Shown: positions 4,602 through 6,123 of the stretch, piece by piece | Layout of the letters: every line of letters begins with the position of its first letter | Position numbering within the stretch: the stretch's first letter is position 1 | NCBI GenBank assembly: GCA_946546075.1 | Contig: CAMNNV010000083.1 | Span: 1-6,123, forward strand | Reading direction: 5' to 3' | Source of the DNA: an uncultured Bacillota bacterium | GTDB taxonomy: Bacteria > Bacillota > Clostridia > Peptostreptococcales > Anaerovoracaceae | Length of the DNA stretch: 6,123 nt | Made by a program: the position numbers and the translations under genes | The notes under the pieces: generated by a model | Database searches by the model: none | What the model was told of the DNA's origin: nothing | What the model saw: only the letters and a program-made list of their open reading frames with translations

Positions 4602-6123
4602 CCAAATCCAATCCAATTAGGTAGAACAGAGCGTATGACCTTCGGTAAGATCAACGAAGTAGCAGAGATGCCAAACCTGATAGATATCCAGACAGCATCT
4701 TATAAATGGTTCGTTGAAGAAGGTCTGCGTGAGGTTTTTGAGGATATTTCACCTATTAAGGATTACTCAGACAACCTCATTCTCGAATTCCTTGACTATT
4801 CGGTAAGCAACGTATCGAAGTACGATGAAGAAGAATGCAAGGAAAGAGATGCTACCTTTGCGGCTCCTATTAGAGTGAAGGTCAGACTAGTTAATAAAGA
4901 AAACGGCGAAGTCAAGGAACAGGAAGTCTTCATGGGAGATTTCCCGCTCATGACAGATAAGGGAACCTTCGTATATAACGGCGCTGAGAGAGTTATCGTA
5001 ACCCAGCTCGTACGTTCACCTGGACCTTATTATGCCGTAACAAACGACAACAAAGGTGTTAAGAAACTCTTCTCCACTCAGGTGATCCCTAACAGGGGAG
5101 CATGGCTCGAATATGAGACAGACTCCAATGAAGTGATCTCCGTCAGAGTGGACAGAACAAGGAAACAGCCTGTAACAACTCTCCTTAGAGCTCTCGGAAT
5201 GGGAACAAATGAGGAGATACTTGAAGTGTTCGGCAATGAACCTAGGCTCATCGCAACTTTGGAGAAGGATACTACTACAGACTTCGAATCAGGTATCAAA
5301 GAGATCTATAAGAAACTGAGACCAGGCGAACCTCCTACGATCGAGAGTGCCCAGTCACTGTTCAATTCCATGTTCTTTGACCCGAAACGTTATGATCTGG
5401 CAAAAGTAGGAAGATACAAATATAACAAAAAACTCGGCCTCTACAACAGAATCGTAGGTGTTGTTACGGATGAAGATATTTTTGATCAGAACACAGGCGA
5501 ACTTCTGGCAGAAGCAGGTCAGAGAATCGACAAGACGCTGGCTAGACAGATCGAGAATGCAGGAACTCCATATATCATGGCTCAGGACCCTAACGATCCG
5601 TCCAGGGTGACGAAGGTCATCGGTAACCAGTTCGTAGATCTGGATCAGTATATCGAGTTCGACGTTTCCGATCTCAACATTGCAGACAGAGTATTCTACC
5701 CTGTACTCAAGGAGATCCTCGAGGAATGTGACGGTCAGGACGAGATCAGAGCTGCTCTCAAGCGCAGGAAGACAGAACTCTCACCGAAGCACGTTCTCAA
5801 GGAAGACGTCATCGCATCCGTAAGTTACCTGCTGAACCTCGAATACGGCATCGGTAACGTAGATGACATCGACCACCTGGGCAACAGAAGACTCAGAACA
5901 GTCGGCGAACTCCTCCAGAATCAGGTAAGGATCGGCCTTTCCAGAATGGAGAGAACAATCAGAGAGAGAATGACTACGCAGGATATCGCTGAGGTAACTC
6001 CTCAGGGCCTGATGAACATCAGACCTGTCACTGCAGCAGTCAAGGAATTCTTCGGAAGTTCCCAGCTCTCACAGTTCATGGACCAGAACAACCCTCTGGC
6101 AGAACTGACACACAAGAGAAGAC
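4599..6123 (+). CDS. rpoB: DNA-directed RNA polymerase beta subunit, N-terminal 508 codons (3' end outside window)
   Basis: The first 508 codons of the RNA polymerase beta subunit, which with beta-prime forms the catalytic core of transcription; the frame is still open at the window edge. The sequence follows Bacillus subtilis RpoB closely from the start: NLIDIQTASYKWFVEEGLRE (26-45), VFMGDFPLMTDKGTF, NGAERVIVTQLVRSPGPYY, VIPNRGAWLEYETD, RLRPGEPPT, FFDPKRYDLAKVGRYK, DDIDHLGNRRLRTVGELLQN and IGLSRMERTIRERM. The last 23 residues, from G486 (GSSQLSQFMDQNNPLAELTH and following), are the start of rifampicin-resistance cluster I. Q492, D495 and H505 correspond to E. coli Q513, D516 and H526 and are wild type; the equivalent of S531 lies beyond the edge. 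It has its own promoter and is divergent from the sirtuin, with no rplL gene directly upstream. Confidence 0.98.
   Translation, partial: MPNPIQLGRTERMTFGKINEVAEMPNLIDIQTASYKWFVEEGLREVFEDISPIKDYSDNLILEFLDYSVSNVSKYDEEECKERDATFAAPIRVKVRLVNKENGEVKEQEVFMGDFPLMTDKGTFVYNGAERVIVTQLVRSPGPYYAVTNDNKGVKKLFSTQVIPNRGAWLEYETDSNEVISVRVDRTRKQPVTTLLRALGMGTNEEILEVFGNEPRLIATLEKDTTTDFESGIKEIYKKLRPGEPPTIESAQSLFNSMFFDPKRYDLAKVGRYKYNKKLGLYNRIVGVVTDEDIFDQNTGELLAEAGQRIDKTLARQIENAGTPYIMAQDPNDPSRVTKVIGNQFVDLDQYIEFDVSDLNIADRVFYPVLKEILEECDGQDEIRAALKRRKTELSPKHVLKEDVIASVSYLLNLEYGIGNVDDIDHLGNRRLRTVGELLQNQVRIGLSRMERTIRERMTTQDIAEVTPQGLMNIRPVTAAVKEFFGSSQLSQFMDQNNPLAELTHKRR

Noticed and set aside
5078..5299. A 73-codon minus-strand frame inside rpoB
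   Set aside because: It is antisense to a conserved rpoB region, with no independent support.

Overview
The window looks like a chromosomal segment from a low-to-mid-GC Gram-positive anaerobe of the Clostridia type. This is inferred from strong AAGGAG-type ribosome binding sites, heavy AGA use for arginine, a Bacillus/Clostridium-like RpoB N-terminus, a VanR-like response regulator and a sirtuin resembling those of thermophilic and Gram-positive bacteria. The species cannot be named from the sequence. No tRNA, rRNA, CRISPR array or insertion sequence was seen.

Layout: (1) Bases 1-2725, plus strand, look like one operon: the last 35 codons of an unidentified gene, a 12-helix transporter of the organophosphate:phosphate antiporter (OPA/GlpT-UhpT) type, and a class V aminotransferase most like 2-aminoethylphosphonate:pyruvate transaminase (PhnW). 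The transporter keeps the two arginines that bind phosphate in GlpT, which fits a phosphonate or phosphate-ester substrate. The simplest reading is import of a phosphonate such as 2-aminoethylphosphonate (2-AEP) followed by transamination. A phosphonoacetaldehyde-processing enzyme is not visible and could lie upstream. (2) Bases 2726-2894 separate convergent transcription units. They hold a GC-rich hairpin and a near-symmetrical bidirectional Rho-independent terminator, enclosed by a 9-bp inverted repeat. (3) Bases 2895-4360, minus strand, encode a two-gene unit: a Sir2-type NAD-dependent protein deacylase and then an OmpR/PhoB-family response regulator. The regulator's ribosome binding site overlaps the sirtuin stop codon. 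No histidine kinase is present. (4) Bases 4361-4598 are an AT-rich divergent promoter region with a 15-bp palindrome matching 13 of 14 specified positions of the PerR box just upstream of the sirtuin, and a sigma-A type promoter for the gene on the other side. (5) Bases 4599-6123, plus strand, are the first 508 codons of rpoB, cut by the window edge inside the rifampicin-binding region.

The two observations most worth following are the possible peroxide control of a sirtuin/orphan-regulator operon placed divergently to rpoB, and the OPA-transporter/PhnW pairing. The rpoB gene here is not directly preceded by rplL, unlike the usual bacterial rplJ-rplL-rpoB order.
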